Shown here piece by piece: positions 1 to 6,714 of a stretch of DNA of 11,165 nucleotides. Under the pieces are notes generated by a model. That model saw only the letters and a list, made by a program, of their open reading frames with translations. It did not search any database and was not told the DNA's origin. The stretch comes from an uncultured Alistipes sp. (lineage in GTDB: Bacteria > Bacteroidota > Bacteroidia > Bacteroidales > Rikenellaceae): contig CAJGEC010000036.1 of NCBI GenBank assembly GCA_904502285.1, positions 1-11,165 of the forward strand. The letters run 5' to 3'. Both the position numbers and the translations under genes were made by a program. Within the stretch, counting starts at the first letter, position 1. Each line of letters starts with the position of its first letter.

Positions 1-2
1 CG

Positions 3-194
3 TATCAACTCGTTAGTCTATGTTTACGAGGTACACTGTTGGAAGCACACCTGGACACTCATCAGGGAGTCTACATCGAACAAGGACCCACACACTCAGA
101 TAAGGGCGTGGGCGAGGTAGGTTTCATATTAAAAGTAGTAATCTATTATTTTAACATTGAAATATGGTTTAATAGGGGATGTATTTCATATTAG
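3..194 (+). pseudogene. Possible 3' part of a broken four-helix-bundle protein gene
   Basis: Frame 3 is open from the window edge to TAG at 192-194. Up to about position 121 the base composition and codons look coding (residues such as LLEAHLDTHQGVYIEQGPTH). Beyond that the DNA turns AT-rich and the translation stops looking like a protein. A His/Asp/Thr-rich linker of this kind is what I would expect between the four-helix core and the C-terminal suffix of Bacteroidota four-helix-bundle proteins, and a suffix-like segment follows at 236-370 in another frame. I infer that this is the upstream half of the same disrupted gene. The 10-base word tttcatatta occurs at 122-131 and again at 184-193, in the AT-rich stretch separating the halves. 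Frame 1 is also open, to a stop at 118-120, and cannot be excluded. The gene's beginning lies outside the window. Confidence 0.25.
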
Positions 195-235
195 TTTAAG
201 GTTTTATGTTAAGTTGATTGTTGAAAGACGATGAT

Positions 236-370
236 ATGGCAATCATACTACTCAAGCAGGAGGACTATCTGCTGCATAAACTACTTACATCGCTCTCTGA
301 ACAATTCCTTGAGGATGGTGGTTTCAAAGAGAAAATGCACCGTATGCGTGTAGAGCGAAGGGCGAAATAG
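236..370 (+). pseudogene. Four-helix-bundle suffix-like segment, probable gene remnant
   Basis: ATG 236 to TAG 368-370 encodes 44 residues, starting MAIILLKQEDYLLHKLL and continuing through EDGGFKEKMHRMRVERR. The pattern (hydrophobic helix, then YLLxxxLxxLxxxF, then GGFxExMxRxR) matches my memory of the C-terminal suffix domain of Bacteroidota proteins related to the 23S rRNA-intervening-sequence (S23/IVS) four-helix-bundle family. That suffix normally ends a longer protein, and here the reading frame upstream closes at 215-217. I therefore read it as the detached end of a broken gene, not a complete small protein. A real 44-residue protein is still possible. The function of the family is not established. 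Confidence 0.45.
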
Positions 371-374
371 GCTG

Positions 375-455
375 TTTAAGGAGTATAGGGATATTAGGGA
401 GTTTAAGGAATATAGAGAGTTTAATGCTATTAAGTTGATCTCCCTAAACTCCTTA
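375..455. repeat. 9-nt tandem repeat (TTTAAGGAG type) with inverted copy
   Basis: Six consecutive 9-mers can be read from 375 to 428: tttaaggag, tatagggat, attagggag, tttaaggaa, tatagagag, tttaatgct. After a 12-base gap, 441-455 reads tccctaaactcctta, which is the same unit in reverse orientation. The run could therefore fold on itself. The same unit recurs at 6476-6520. The 9-base period is three codons, which explains the SLN-like spurious minus-strand translation. Confidence 0.75.
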
Positions 456-481
456 CAATCTGATAGCGACAACAGAAACAA

Positions 482-583
482 GCCTCCCTTTGTCAGCGTT
501 GCGATTAAGGCGAGAGCAGAGCAAGTTTACTTGTTATGCCGAGCCACAGCAACAAAAAGGAGCGTAGCGAACTTAAAGGGGGA
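482..583. repeat. MITE-like segment with imperfect inverted ends
   Basis: The segment begins with CCTCCCTTT (483-491) and ends with AAAGGGGG (575-582), near-perfect inverted ends about 100 bases apart. Inside it are a second inverted pair (GTTGC near 499, GCAAC near 550) and a small hairpin CAAGT-tt-ACTTG (522-533). No reading frame of interest is present. The nested symmetry suggests a non-autonomous repeat or a structured RNA. I cannot see copies elsewhere in the window. Confidence 0.35.
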
Positions 584-606
584 TTTAGAGAGAATGTAAA
601 TATGAA

Positions 607-627
607 TGGTGGTGTCCTACACCACCA
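607..627. other. Perfect 9-bp hairpin
   Basis: TGGTGGTGT (607-615) and ACACCACCA (619-627) are perfect reverse complements around a CCT loop. Neither side is followed by a T-run, so it is not a standard intrinsic terminator in either direction. Confidence 0.6.
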
Positions 628-729
628 CTATATTAAAAGCAACAAAGGCCTTCCCCGAACAACACAGCGATAATTAGTACCACGAGCTAATTTCTTGTCA
701 GAAGTCGTGAGATGTGGTGCATCGTAAAA

Positions 730-776
730 TAAAACACTCTGGGATAGTACTGAAACGTACAGCCCAGAGTGTTTTA
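730..776 (-). terminator. Intrinsic terminator of the CoA-transferase transcript
   Basis: A 14-bp perfect stem (730-743 paired with 763-776, taaaacactctggg and its complement) encloses a 19-base loop. The loop can itself form GTAC-tgaaac-GTAC (747-760). Read on the minus strand it is followed by TTTTACG, and it lies about 40 bases past the CoA-transferase stop codon. The A/T ends of the stem give it some symmetry, so it may also stop plus-strand transcription. The tip resembles the hairpin at 6635-6666. Confidence 0.8.
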
Positions 777-787
777 GTTTGGGATGT

Positions 788-802
788 GCCGCAGATTGCG
801 GC
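788..802. other. Small GC-rich hairpin after the CoA-transferase stop
   Basis: GCCGCA (788-793) and TGCGGC (797-802) pair perfectly around a 3-base loop, 13 bases beyond the minus-strand stop codon at 816-818. It lies between that stop and the larger terminator stem and probably stabilises or helps end the mRNA. Confidence 0.5.
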
Positions 803-815
803 TTATCACAAGAAA

Positions 816-2132
816 TTACTTCTTCATATAACCCTTAATATAGTGGTGGTGGCTACCGTAGCGGTTGAATGCTGCCTCGTCGAGAGCCTCCTGTGCTGAT
901 GGGTGAGCAACAGAGATGATGAGACGAGCGCGCTCCTGAAGGCTCTTACCATAGAGATCTACAGCACCGTTCTCAGTAACGAACCAGTGGATGTGGTTAC
1001 GTGTAGTAACAACACCTGCACCCTCGGTCAAAGCGTCAGAGATCTTTGATACACCCTTATTGGTGATTGAAGGCATAGCGATAATTGCCTTACCACCCTT
1101 AGAGAGTGATGCACCATAGATGAAGTCTACCTGACCACCTACGCCTGAGTAGAACTTGCGGCCAAGAGAGTCAGCACATACCTGACCTGTGATATCTACC
1201 TGGAGTGCAGAGTTAATAGCGGTAACCTTATCGTTCTTAGAGATAACGAATGGGTCGTTGGTATAACCTACGTCCATCATAAGTACGCCTGGGTTGTCGT
1301 CGATGAAGTCGTAAACCCTCTGTGAACCCATAAGGAATGTAGATACCATCTTGCCCTTATCGATATTCTTCAAAGCACCGTTGATTACGCCCTTCTCTAC
1401 GAGTGGGAGAACACCATCAGCGAACATCTCGGTATGAACACCGAGGTTCTTGTGGTTACCCAACTGTGCGAGTACAGCGTTAGGAATAGCACCGATACCC
1501 ATCTGGAGGGTTGCACCATCCTCGATAAGGCCTGCGCAGAGGTTACCAATCTTTGTCTCCACCTCGTCAGGAGCAGTGAAGTGTGCCTCCTCAAGTGGCT
1601 GGTCGTCCTCTACGAAGAACTCGATGCGTGAGCTATGAATCATAGCGTCACCGAACGAGCGTGGAACATACTTATTAACAACAGCGATAACGTGGTCAGC
1701 GCACTCTACAGCTGCCAAAGTAGCATCTACAGAGGTACCAAGAGATACGTAGCCGTGCTTATCTGGGCGTGACACCTGAATCATAGCGACGTTACAAGGA
1801 ACAGCTCCGCTACGATAGAGCTTCTGAGTCTCGCTGAGGAAGATTGGAATATAGTCAGCGAAACCGCTCTGAGTGACCTTACGCACGTTGCCACCCACAA
1901 AGAATGAGTCGAGCTGGAAAACGCCCTCGAACTCTGGATCAGCATAAGGTGCTGGACCCTCGGTGTGGAGGTGGTGGATGTGTACATCCTTCAACTCGCC
2001 TGAACGACCACGCTCACACATAGCCTTGATAAGGCACTGAGGAGCAGAGGCTACTGAACTAAGGTGAATATGATCACCCGACTTGATACACTTTACGGCC
2101 TCTTCGGCAGTAGTAAACTTAATGTTGTTCAT
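816..2132 (-). CDS. Acetyl-CoA hydrolase/transferase-family CoA-transferase
   Basis: The 438-residue product belongs to the family that moves CoA between acyl-CoA and a carboxylate such as acetate, through a glutamyl-CoA thioester. The length and sequence fit the 4-hydroxybutyrate/butyryl-CoA:acetate branch (about 430-440 residues) better than the ~500-residue succinyl-CoA:acetate (Cat1) branch. Visible landmarks are HTEMFADG at 233-240 with the probable catalytic Glu235, the CoA-binding region GVGGQVDFIYGA (330-341), and SKGGKAIIAMPS (344-355). There is no signal peptide, so the enzyme should be cytoplasmic and act in fermentation to acetate, propionate or butyrate; the exact substrate cannot be read from sequence. 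The start is the ATG at 2130-2132, preceded on the coding strand by an A-rich leader (TTAAAGAG) and no clear Shine-Dalgarno site, as is usual in Bacteroidota. I found no TAnnTTTG promoter in the 214-base gap before it, so read-through from infB is plausible. Confidence 0.9.
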   Translation of the reverse strand: MNNIKFTTAEEAVKCIKSGDHIHLSSVASAPQCLIKAMCERGRSGELKDVHIHHLHTEGPAPYADPEFEGVFQLDSFFVGGNVRKVTQSGFADYIPIFLSETQKLYRSGAVPCNVAMIQVSRPDKHGYVSLGTSVDATLAAVECADHVIAVVNKYVPRSFGDAMIHSSRIEFFVEDDQPLEEAHFTAPDEVETKIGNLCAGLIEDGATLQMGIGAIPNAVLAQLGNHKNLGVHTEMFADGVLPLVEKGVINGALKNIDKGKMVSTFLMGSQRVYDFIDDNPGVLMMDVGYTNDPFVISKNDKVTAINSALQVDITGQVCADSLGRKFYSGVGGQVDFIYGASLSKGGKAIIAMPSITNKGVSKISDALTEGAGVVTTRNHIHWFVTENGAVDLYGKSLQERARLIISVAHPSAQEALDEAAFNRYGSHHHYIKGYMKK

Positions 2133-2217
2133 CTCTTTAAGTTTTTATGTTTTAGGTAATTATCTATTATTTCCATTGTATGGTGAGGATCGAACCTACC
2201 CTCCTAAGCACCACACC

Positions 2218-2344
2218 AATTTGTTGTCAATGCAGGTGAGATGTAGTGGTGGATCGCAGTGGTTGAAAGCGGAGCATACAAGGAGTATGTGAGCATTTCA
2301 ACCACAATCCCAACGCCACAGATTACCTGCTATGACACCAAATT
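2218..2344. repeat. 127-nt imperfect palindrome between infB and the CoA-transferase
   Basis: The whole stretch reads as one long imperfect hairpin centred near 2281. The tip is CATAC (2275-2279), loop AAGGA, GTATG (2285-2289). Next comes a perfect 10-bp block GTGGTTGAAA (2259-2268) with TTTCAACCAC (2296-2305). Further out GCAGGT (2232-2237) pairs with ACCTGC (2325-2330), and the flanks AATTTGTTGTCAATG and TATGACACCAAATT continue the match to within two bases of the infB stop codon. There is no U-run, so it is not a simple terminator. It may be a miniature mobile repeat, an RNA-processing site or an mRNA stability element. Confidence 0.75.
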
Positions 2345-2346
2345 AA

Positions 2347-5085
2347 TTATTTGCGCTTAACCTCAACCTGCTCGTAACCCTCGATGATATCACCAACCTT
2401 AATATCGTTGTATGACTCGATGTTAAGACCGCAGTCCTGACCGTTGGTTACCTCCTTGACATCATCCTTGAAGCGACGCAAAGAGCCGAGCTTACCAGTG
2501 TAGATTACGATACCATCACGGATTACGCGGATAGGGGTATTGCGCTGCATCTTACCCTCACGCACGATACATCCTGCAACAGTACCAACCTTAGAGATCT
2601 TGAAGGTCTCCATAACCTCAACCGAGCAAACGATCTCCTCCTTCATCACTGGCTCCAACATACCGTCGATCGCATCCTTGATCTCGTTGATAGCGTCGTA
2701 GATGATTGAGTAGAGACGGATATCGATCTGCTCCTTCTCGGCAGCCTTACGTGCTGCGGCTGATGGGCGCACCTGGAAACCAACGATGATGGCGTTAGAG
2801 GCTGCTGCGAGCAATACATCAGACTCAGAGATCTGACCTACGGCAGAGTGGATCACGTTCACCTGAACACTCTCCTTAGAGAGCTTGATGAGCGAACCAG
2901 ACATAGCCTCTACAGAGCCGTCCACATCACCCTTGACGATGATGTTGAGCTCCTTGAATGAGCCAATAGCGATACGGCGACCAATCTCATCGAGAGTGAC
3001 GTGCTTCTGGGTCATAATACCCTGCATACGCTGCAACTGCTCACGCTTGTTGGCAATCTCACGTGCCGAACGGTCGTCGTCCATTACGTTGAATGTATCA
3101 CCTGCCTGAGGCGCACCATTGAGACCAAGCACCTGAACAGGTGTTGATGGGCCTGCCTCAGTAACCTTGCGTCCATTCTCATCGAACATCGCCTTCACAC
3201 GACCTGTATATGTTCCTGAGAGCAACACATCGCCTACGCGCAAAGTACCGTTCTGCACCATAATAGTAGCAACATAACCACGACCCTTATCCAACATAGA
3301 CTCGATGACTGCTCCCGAAGCCTTACGGTTAGGGTTAGCCTTGAGCTCAAGCATCTCGGCCTCAAGAAGTACCTTCTCAAGCAACTTATCGAGGTTCATA
3401 CCCTTCTTCGCAGAGACCTCCTGACACTGGTACTTACCACCCCAATCCTCCACGAGGTAGTTCATCTGTGAGAGCTGCTCACGGATACGCTCCGAGTTAG
3501 CCTGTGGCTTATCCATCTTGTTGATAGCAAACACCATAGGCACACCTGCTGCAGAGGCGTGGTTGATAGCCTCAACGGTCTGTGGCATCACGCTATCGTC
3601 GGCCGCCACGATGATAATCGCTACGTCGGTCATCTTAGCACCACGCGCACGCATCGCCGTAAAGGCCTCGTGACCTGGGGTATCAAGGAAGGTAATCTTC
3701 TGACCATTCAACTCCACAGAGTAAGCACCGATGTGCTGTGTGATACCACCAGCCTCGCCTGCGGTTACGTTTGTCTTACGGATATTATCCAACAACGAGG
3801 TCTTACCGTGGTCTACGTGACCCATTACGGTAACGATTGGTGGACGTGGAACGAGATCCTCATCGCTATCAGCATCGTTCTCGATAGCCTCCTGAATCTC
3901 TACTGATACGAACTCCACGGTGAAGCCGAACTCCTCTGCCACTACCACCAAGGCCTCAGCATCGAGACGCTGGTTGATAGATACCATAAGGCCGAGGTTC
4001 ATACACGCTGAGATTACCTCCATCGGAGATACGCTCATCATTGTAGCGAGCTCACTCACGGTAACGAACTCCGTCACCTTGAGTACGCTGCGCTCCATCT
4101 CCTCGCGCTCGATCTCCTCATTCATTCGCTCACGAACCTCCTCGCGCTTCTCCTTACGATATTTTGCACCCTTAGACTTTGTACCCTTGGCAGTTAGGCG
4201 TGCCAAGGTATCCTTAATCTGCTTTGATACCTCCTCGTCTGAGACCTCAGGACGTACTACAGGCTTTGGTTGCTGCTTCTGTTGCTTCTGCTGCTTCTGC
4301 TTCTTAGACTGCTGGTTGTTACCACCCTGCTGGTTGTTGTTACCACCCTGCTGGTTGCCCTTGTTGCCATTGCCGTTACCCTGAGGCTTGCCACCATTCT
4401 TGTTGCCCTCCTTAGAGACATTTACCTTCTCCTTCTCAAGGCGCTTACGCTTGTGCTTGCCACCTGGGGTCATATTCGAGACATCCATAGTACCCAAAAT
4501 CTTTGGGCCATCGAGCTGTGTTACCTCTGTGCGGAATACAGAGTTGCGCTTAGGCTCCTCTGCTGTAGCCTCCTGCTTAGGCTCTACGGGAGTCTCTACC
4601 CTCTTAGGCTCTGCCTTTGGGGTCTCCTCCTTAGGTGTCTCCACCACTGGCTTCTCCTCACGCTTAGGGGCCTCGGCCTTTGGAGCCTCCACTACTGGCT
4701 TCTCCACCTTTGGCTCAGCAGGCTTATTGTTCTTTGCGTCGAGATCCATCTTACCCAAGATCTTTGGGCCACGCACCTCGTCCTTGACGCTGATGGTTGA
4801 AGCGCCACGCACAACAACCTCCTCTTCCTCTTTCTCCTCCTGAGCATTGATGCTCACAGCACCCTTCTGCTGGATGCGCTCACGCACATTCTTGCGCTCG
4901 TTGCCCGACTGACGGTTACGACCAAACTCCTTCTCCAATGCGGCATATATCTCAGGTGTCACAGCAGATGAGGGCTGGCAATCGCTGAGCAAACCCTTAC
5001 GCTGGATAAAGTCTGCGATGGTATTGAAACCCACCTTAAACTCTTTAGCCACCTGAATAAGCCTTATCTTCTTTGTGTTATCCAT
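2347..5085 (-). CDS. infB: Translation initiation factor IF-2
   Basis: IF-2 is the GTPase that places initiator tRNA on the 30S subunit and promotes subunit joining. The 912 residues show an IF2 N-terminal helix-turn domain (about 3-55), a long low-complexity linker, a second IF2_N-like module (about 335-395) and the G domain. The G motifs are GHVDHGKT (422-429), AGGITQHIGA (445-454), DTPGH (468-472), NKMD (522-525) and SAK (558-560). Domains II, III and the C-terminal tRNA-binding domain (IV) follow to the end. The linker is Lys/Pro/Glu-rich at 120-180 and Gln/Asn/Gly-rich at 225-272. It contains two copies of a GPKILGxMD motif (106-114 and 193-201). The ATG at 5083-5085 is supported by an AGGAG box and lies 30 bases after the nusA stop, consistent with co-transcription. 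Confidence 0.98.
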   Translation of the reverse strand: MDNTKKIRLIQVAKEFKVGFNTIADFIQRKGLLSDCQPSSAVTPEIYAALEKEFGRNRQSGNERKNVRERIQQKGAVSINAQEEKEEEEVVVRGASTISVKDEVRGPKILGKMDLDAKNNKPAEPKVEKPVVEAPKAEAPKREEKPVVETPKEETPKAEPKRVETPVEPKQEATAEEPKRNSVFRTEVTQLDGPKILGTMDVSNMTPGGKHKRKRLEKEKVNVSKEGNKNGGKPQGNGNGNKGNQQGGNNNQQGGNNQQSKKQKQQKQQKQQPKPVVRPEVSDEEVSKQIKDTLARLTAKGTKSKGAKYRKEKREEVRERMNEEIEREEMERSVLKVTEFVTVSELATMMSVSPMEVISACMNLGLMVSINQRLDAEALVVVAEEFGFTVEFVSVEIQEAIENDADSDEDLVPRPPIVTVMGHVDHGKTSLLDNIRKTNVTAGEAGGITQHIGAYSVELNGQKITFLDTPGHEAFTAMRARGAKMTDVAIIIVAADDSVMPQTVEAINHASAAGVPMVFAINKMDKPQANSERIREQLSQMNYLVEDWGGKYQCQEVSAKKGMNLDKLLEKVLLEAEMLELKANPNRKASGAVIESMLDKGRGYVATIMVQNGTLRVGDVLLSGTYTGRVKAMFDENGRKVTEAGPSTPVQVLGLNGAPQAGDTFNVMDDDRSAREIANKREQLQRMQGIMTQKHVTLDEIGRRIAIGSFKELNIIVKGDVDGSVEAMSGSLIKLSKESVQVNVIHSAVGQISESDVLLAAASNAIIVGFQVRPSAAARKAAEKEQIDIRLYSIIYDAINEIKDAIDGMLEPVMKEEIVCSVEVMETFKISKVGTVAGCIVREGKMQRNTPIRVIRDGIVIYTGKLGSLRRFKDDVKEVTNGQDCGLNIESYNDIKVGDIIEGYEQVEVKRK

Positions 5086-5090
5086 TCAAT

Positions 5091-5099
5091 TTCTCCTTT
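5091..5099 (-). promoter_or_regulatory. Shine-Dalgarno-like site for infB
   Basis: On the coding strand GAAAGGAGA ends five bases before the infB ATG. A clear AGGAG box is unusual in Bacteroidota, where most starts lack one, and it supports the chosen start. None of the other genes here shows as good a match. Confidence 0.55.
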
Positions 5100-5115
5100 C
5101 ATTAATCGTTATCAC

Positions 5116-6345
5116 CTACTCGAACTCTGCCTTGAGGATTGCCACTACAGCCTCAGCCTGCTCCAACTCCAAGTCGGCGCGCTGTGCTACAACCTCCACT
5201 GGCAACTCCAATACGCTCTTTGCAGTGTCGCAACCTGCAGCCTTGAGAGCCTCGATAATCCAGCCCTCGATCTCGTCTGAGAACTCTGTGAGTGCTACAT
5301 CCTCCTCCTCAATCTCACGATATACGTCGATATCGTAGCCAGTGAGCATCTTCGAGAGACGGATGTTCAAACCTCCCTTACCGATAGCCAACGACACCTC
5401 CTCAGGCTTGAGATATACAGATGCTGTCTTACGCTCCTCGTCAATGGTTATAGATGAGATCTTTGCAGGGTTCAACGAACGCTGAATCATAAGCGATGTG
5501 TTGGCTGTGTAGTTCACAACATCGATATTCTCGTTGCGCAACTCACGTACGATGGTGTAGATACGTGAACCCTTCATACCAACGCAAGCACCTACTGGGT
5601 CGATGCGGTCATCGTAAGACTCTACGGCAACCTTAGCGCGCTCACCTGGGATACGAGCTATCTTCTTGATGGTGATCAAACCATCGAAGATCTCTGGCAC
5701 CTCCTGCTCGAAGAGACGCTCCAAGAACTGGTTGTCGGTACGAGAGAGGATGATGCGTGGCTGGTTGTTGTTCATCTCCACGCTCTTAACGATAGCCTTG
5801 ATGGCGTCACCCTTGCGGTAGAAGTCGTTAGGAATCTGCTCGGTCTTAGGGAGTACGAGGTCATTGCCATCGTCGTCGCGTACCAACACCTCCTTCTTCC
5901 ACACCTGATATACCTCACCAGTGACGATCTCGCCCAACTTCTCAGAGTACTTCTCAAAGAGCGCAGCCTTCTCCAAGTCGAGGATGCGTGAAGCGAGGTT
6001 CTGGCGCAATGACAATACGGCACGACGGCCAAACATTGTCATATCAATCTGGTCGGTGTACTCGTCACCCACCTCGTAGGTGTCGTCAATAGCACGTACT
6101 GCCGAGAGAGAGATCTCGGTGTTCTCGTTCTCCAGCTCCTCATCATCTACGACTGTGCGGTTACGCCAGATTTCGAGGTCGCCCTTCTCTGGGTTGATGA
6201 TAACGTCGAAGTTCTCGTCGCTCTCGAACTGCTTCTGGAGCGCGTGACGGAAGACATCCTCCAATACACCGATAAGCGTAGCGTTGTCGATGCTCTTTAA
6301 CTCCTTGAACTCAGCAAAGTTGCTGATAAGATTAATGTACTTCAT
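5116..6345 (-). CDS. nusA: Transcription termination/antitermination factor NusA
   Basis: NusA binds RNA polymerase and nascent RNA and controls pausing, termination and antitermination. The 409 residues contain the N-terminal polymerase-binding domain (about 1-125), an S1 domain (about 134-200) and two KH RNA-binding domains. KH1 has VGMKGSRI (255-262), following the typical IPGERAKVAV (232-241), and KH2 has IGKGGLNIRL (321-330). A C-terminal helical stretch rich in acidic residues (345-409) includes a helix-hairpin-helix-like segment ending in AEFE. The protein lacks the long acidic-repeat tail of proteobacterial NusA, as is normal for Bacteroidota. The start ATG at 6343-6345 is preceded by an A/T-rich leader. 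The distance to rimP upstream (369 bp) is large for this operon and filled with repeats. No TAnnTTTG promoter is visible in that gap, so expression probably comes from the rimP promoter. Confidence 0.97.
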   Translation of the reverse strand: MKYINLISNFAEFKELKSIDNATLIGVLEDVFRHALQKQFESDENFDVIINPEKGDLEIWRNRTVVDDEELENENTEISLSAVRAIDDTYEVGDEYTDQIDMTMFGRRAVLSLRQNLASRILDLEKAALFEKYSEKLGEIVTGEVYQVWKKEVLVRDDDGNDLVLPKTEQIPNDFYRKGDAIKAIVKSVEMNNNQPRIILSRTDNQFLERLFEQEVPEIFDGLITIKKIARIPGERAKVAVESYDDRIDPVGACVGMKGSRIYTIVRELRNENIDVVNYTANTSLMIQRSLNPAKISSITIDEERKTASVYLKPEEVSLAIGKGGLNIRLSKMLTGYDIDVYREIEEEDVALTEFSDEIEGWIIEALKAAGCDTAKSVLELPVEVVAQRADLELEQAEAVVAILKAEFE

Positions 6346-6475
6346 TTTGTTTTTATATATTTTTTTGTTTCGTTGTATTTTCTTTTTTAGTGCGCCTTGG
6401 TAGTCTAAGTATAAGACTTTAGCTTATGGGATTCTATCATCCGCAGACTCCGTCAATCTCGTAGACCATTCAATT

Positions 6476-6520
6476 CTCCTTAAGCTCCCTAAACTCCTTA
6501 AATTCCCTAATTTCCTTAAA
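6476..6520. repeat. Five perfect-register 9-nt tandem repeats
   Basis: The five units are ctccttaag, ctccctaaa, ctccttaaa, ttccctaat and ttccttaaa, consensus YTCCYTAAD. This is the reverse complement of the TTTAAGGAG unit at 375-428, so the same microsatellite-like element occurs twice in 11 kb in opposite orientation. Both copies are outside genes. Confidence 0.85.
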
Positions 6521-6563
6521 CCACTCTACGGTAAATGAGCATTTTTCAGCCGAGGCAGATGAC

Positions 6564-6704
6564 GTAGATGCCACCTTACATTTCGAATTTGATGTTAGAA
6601 GGTCGGCAGATACAACGCTCTGCGAATTTCGAGACGATGGGCTGTACTAAAGCGTACTGCCCATTGGCGAGATAATTCGGCAAGCGGAAGTAGATGCCAC
6701 CTTA
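6564..6704. repeat. Pair of 15-bp direct repeats flanking a hairpin
   Basis: The word gtagatgccacctta occurs exactly at 6564-6578 and 6690-6704. Similarity continues weakly on both sides (a CGGC/AGGC-rich stretch before, TTCRAATT after), giving a unit repeated at a distance of 126 bases. Between the copies lie a short inverted repeat around 6605-6623 (GGCAGA and TCTGC) and the hairpin at 6635-6666. The second copy starts just past the rimP stop codon. The arrangement could reflect a small insertion or a repeat-mediated duplication. Confidence 0.6.
6635..6666. repeat. Hairpin with GTAC-TAAAGC-GTAC tip
   Basis: CGATGGGC (6635-6642) pairs with GCCCATTG (6659-6666), with one G-T pair. A single T-T mismatch follows, and then GTAC (6644-6647) pairs with GTAC (6654-6657) around a 6-base loop. 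The tip and the GGGC/GCCC collar closely resemble the terminator at 730-776. Because no T-run follows on either strand, it is probably not an efficient terminator here, which fits transcription continuing into nusA. Confidence 0.65.
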
Positions 6705-6714
6705 TAACTTCAAA

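Larger units (their letters stand above)
371..729. other. Gene-free repeat-rich region
   Basis: No convincing coding region lies between the remnant ending at 370 and the terminator of the minus-strand CoA-transferase. The minus-strand frame over 281-481 translates the 9-nt repeat into SLN-type repeats and is not credible as a gene. The stretch holds the 9-nt tandem repeat (375-455), a segment with imperfect inverted ends (482-583) and a small hairpin (607-627). I see nothing recognisable between 628 and 729. Confidence 0.6.
6346..6714. other. Repeat-filled spacer between rimP and nusA
   Basis: There is no gene here, although the two flanking genes are usually close neighbours in this operon. 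From 6346 to about 6475 the DNA is AT-rich near nusA and includes a small inverted repeat, AGTCT-aagtata-AGACT, at about 6403-6419. The 9-nt tandem repeat occupies 6476-6520. Positions 6535-6710 hold a pair of direct repeats and a hairpin. The minus-strand RNA would contain all of this as an intercistronic region. Confidence 0.7.

Noticed and set aside
281..481. 66-residue minus-strand frame with SLN-type repeats
   Set aside because: It is a translation of the 9-nt tandem repeat plus the antisense of the suffix remnant.
2181..2200. GGTTCGATCC on the minus strand, resembling a tRNA T-arm
   Set aside because: The stem does not pair properly and no acceptor, D or anticodon arm can be built around it.
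3920..4843. Several long plus-strand frames opposite infB, Leu- or Ser-rich
   Set aside because: They mirror the low-complexity Gln/Asn/Lys/Pro linker of IF-2 and show no protein-like features of their own.
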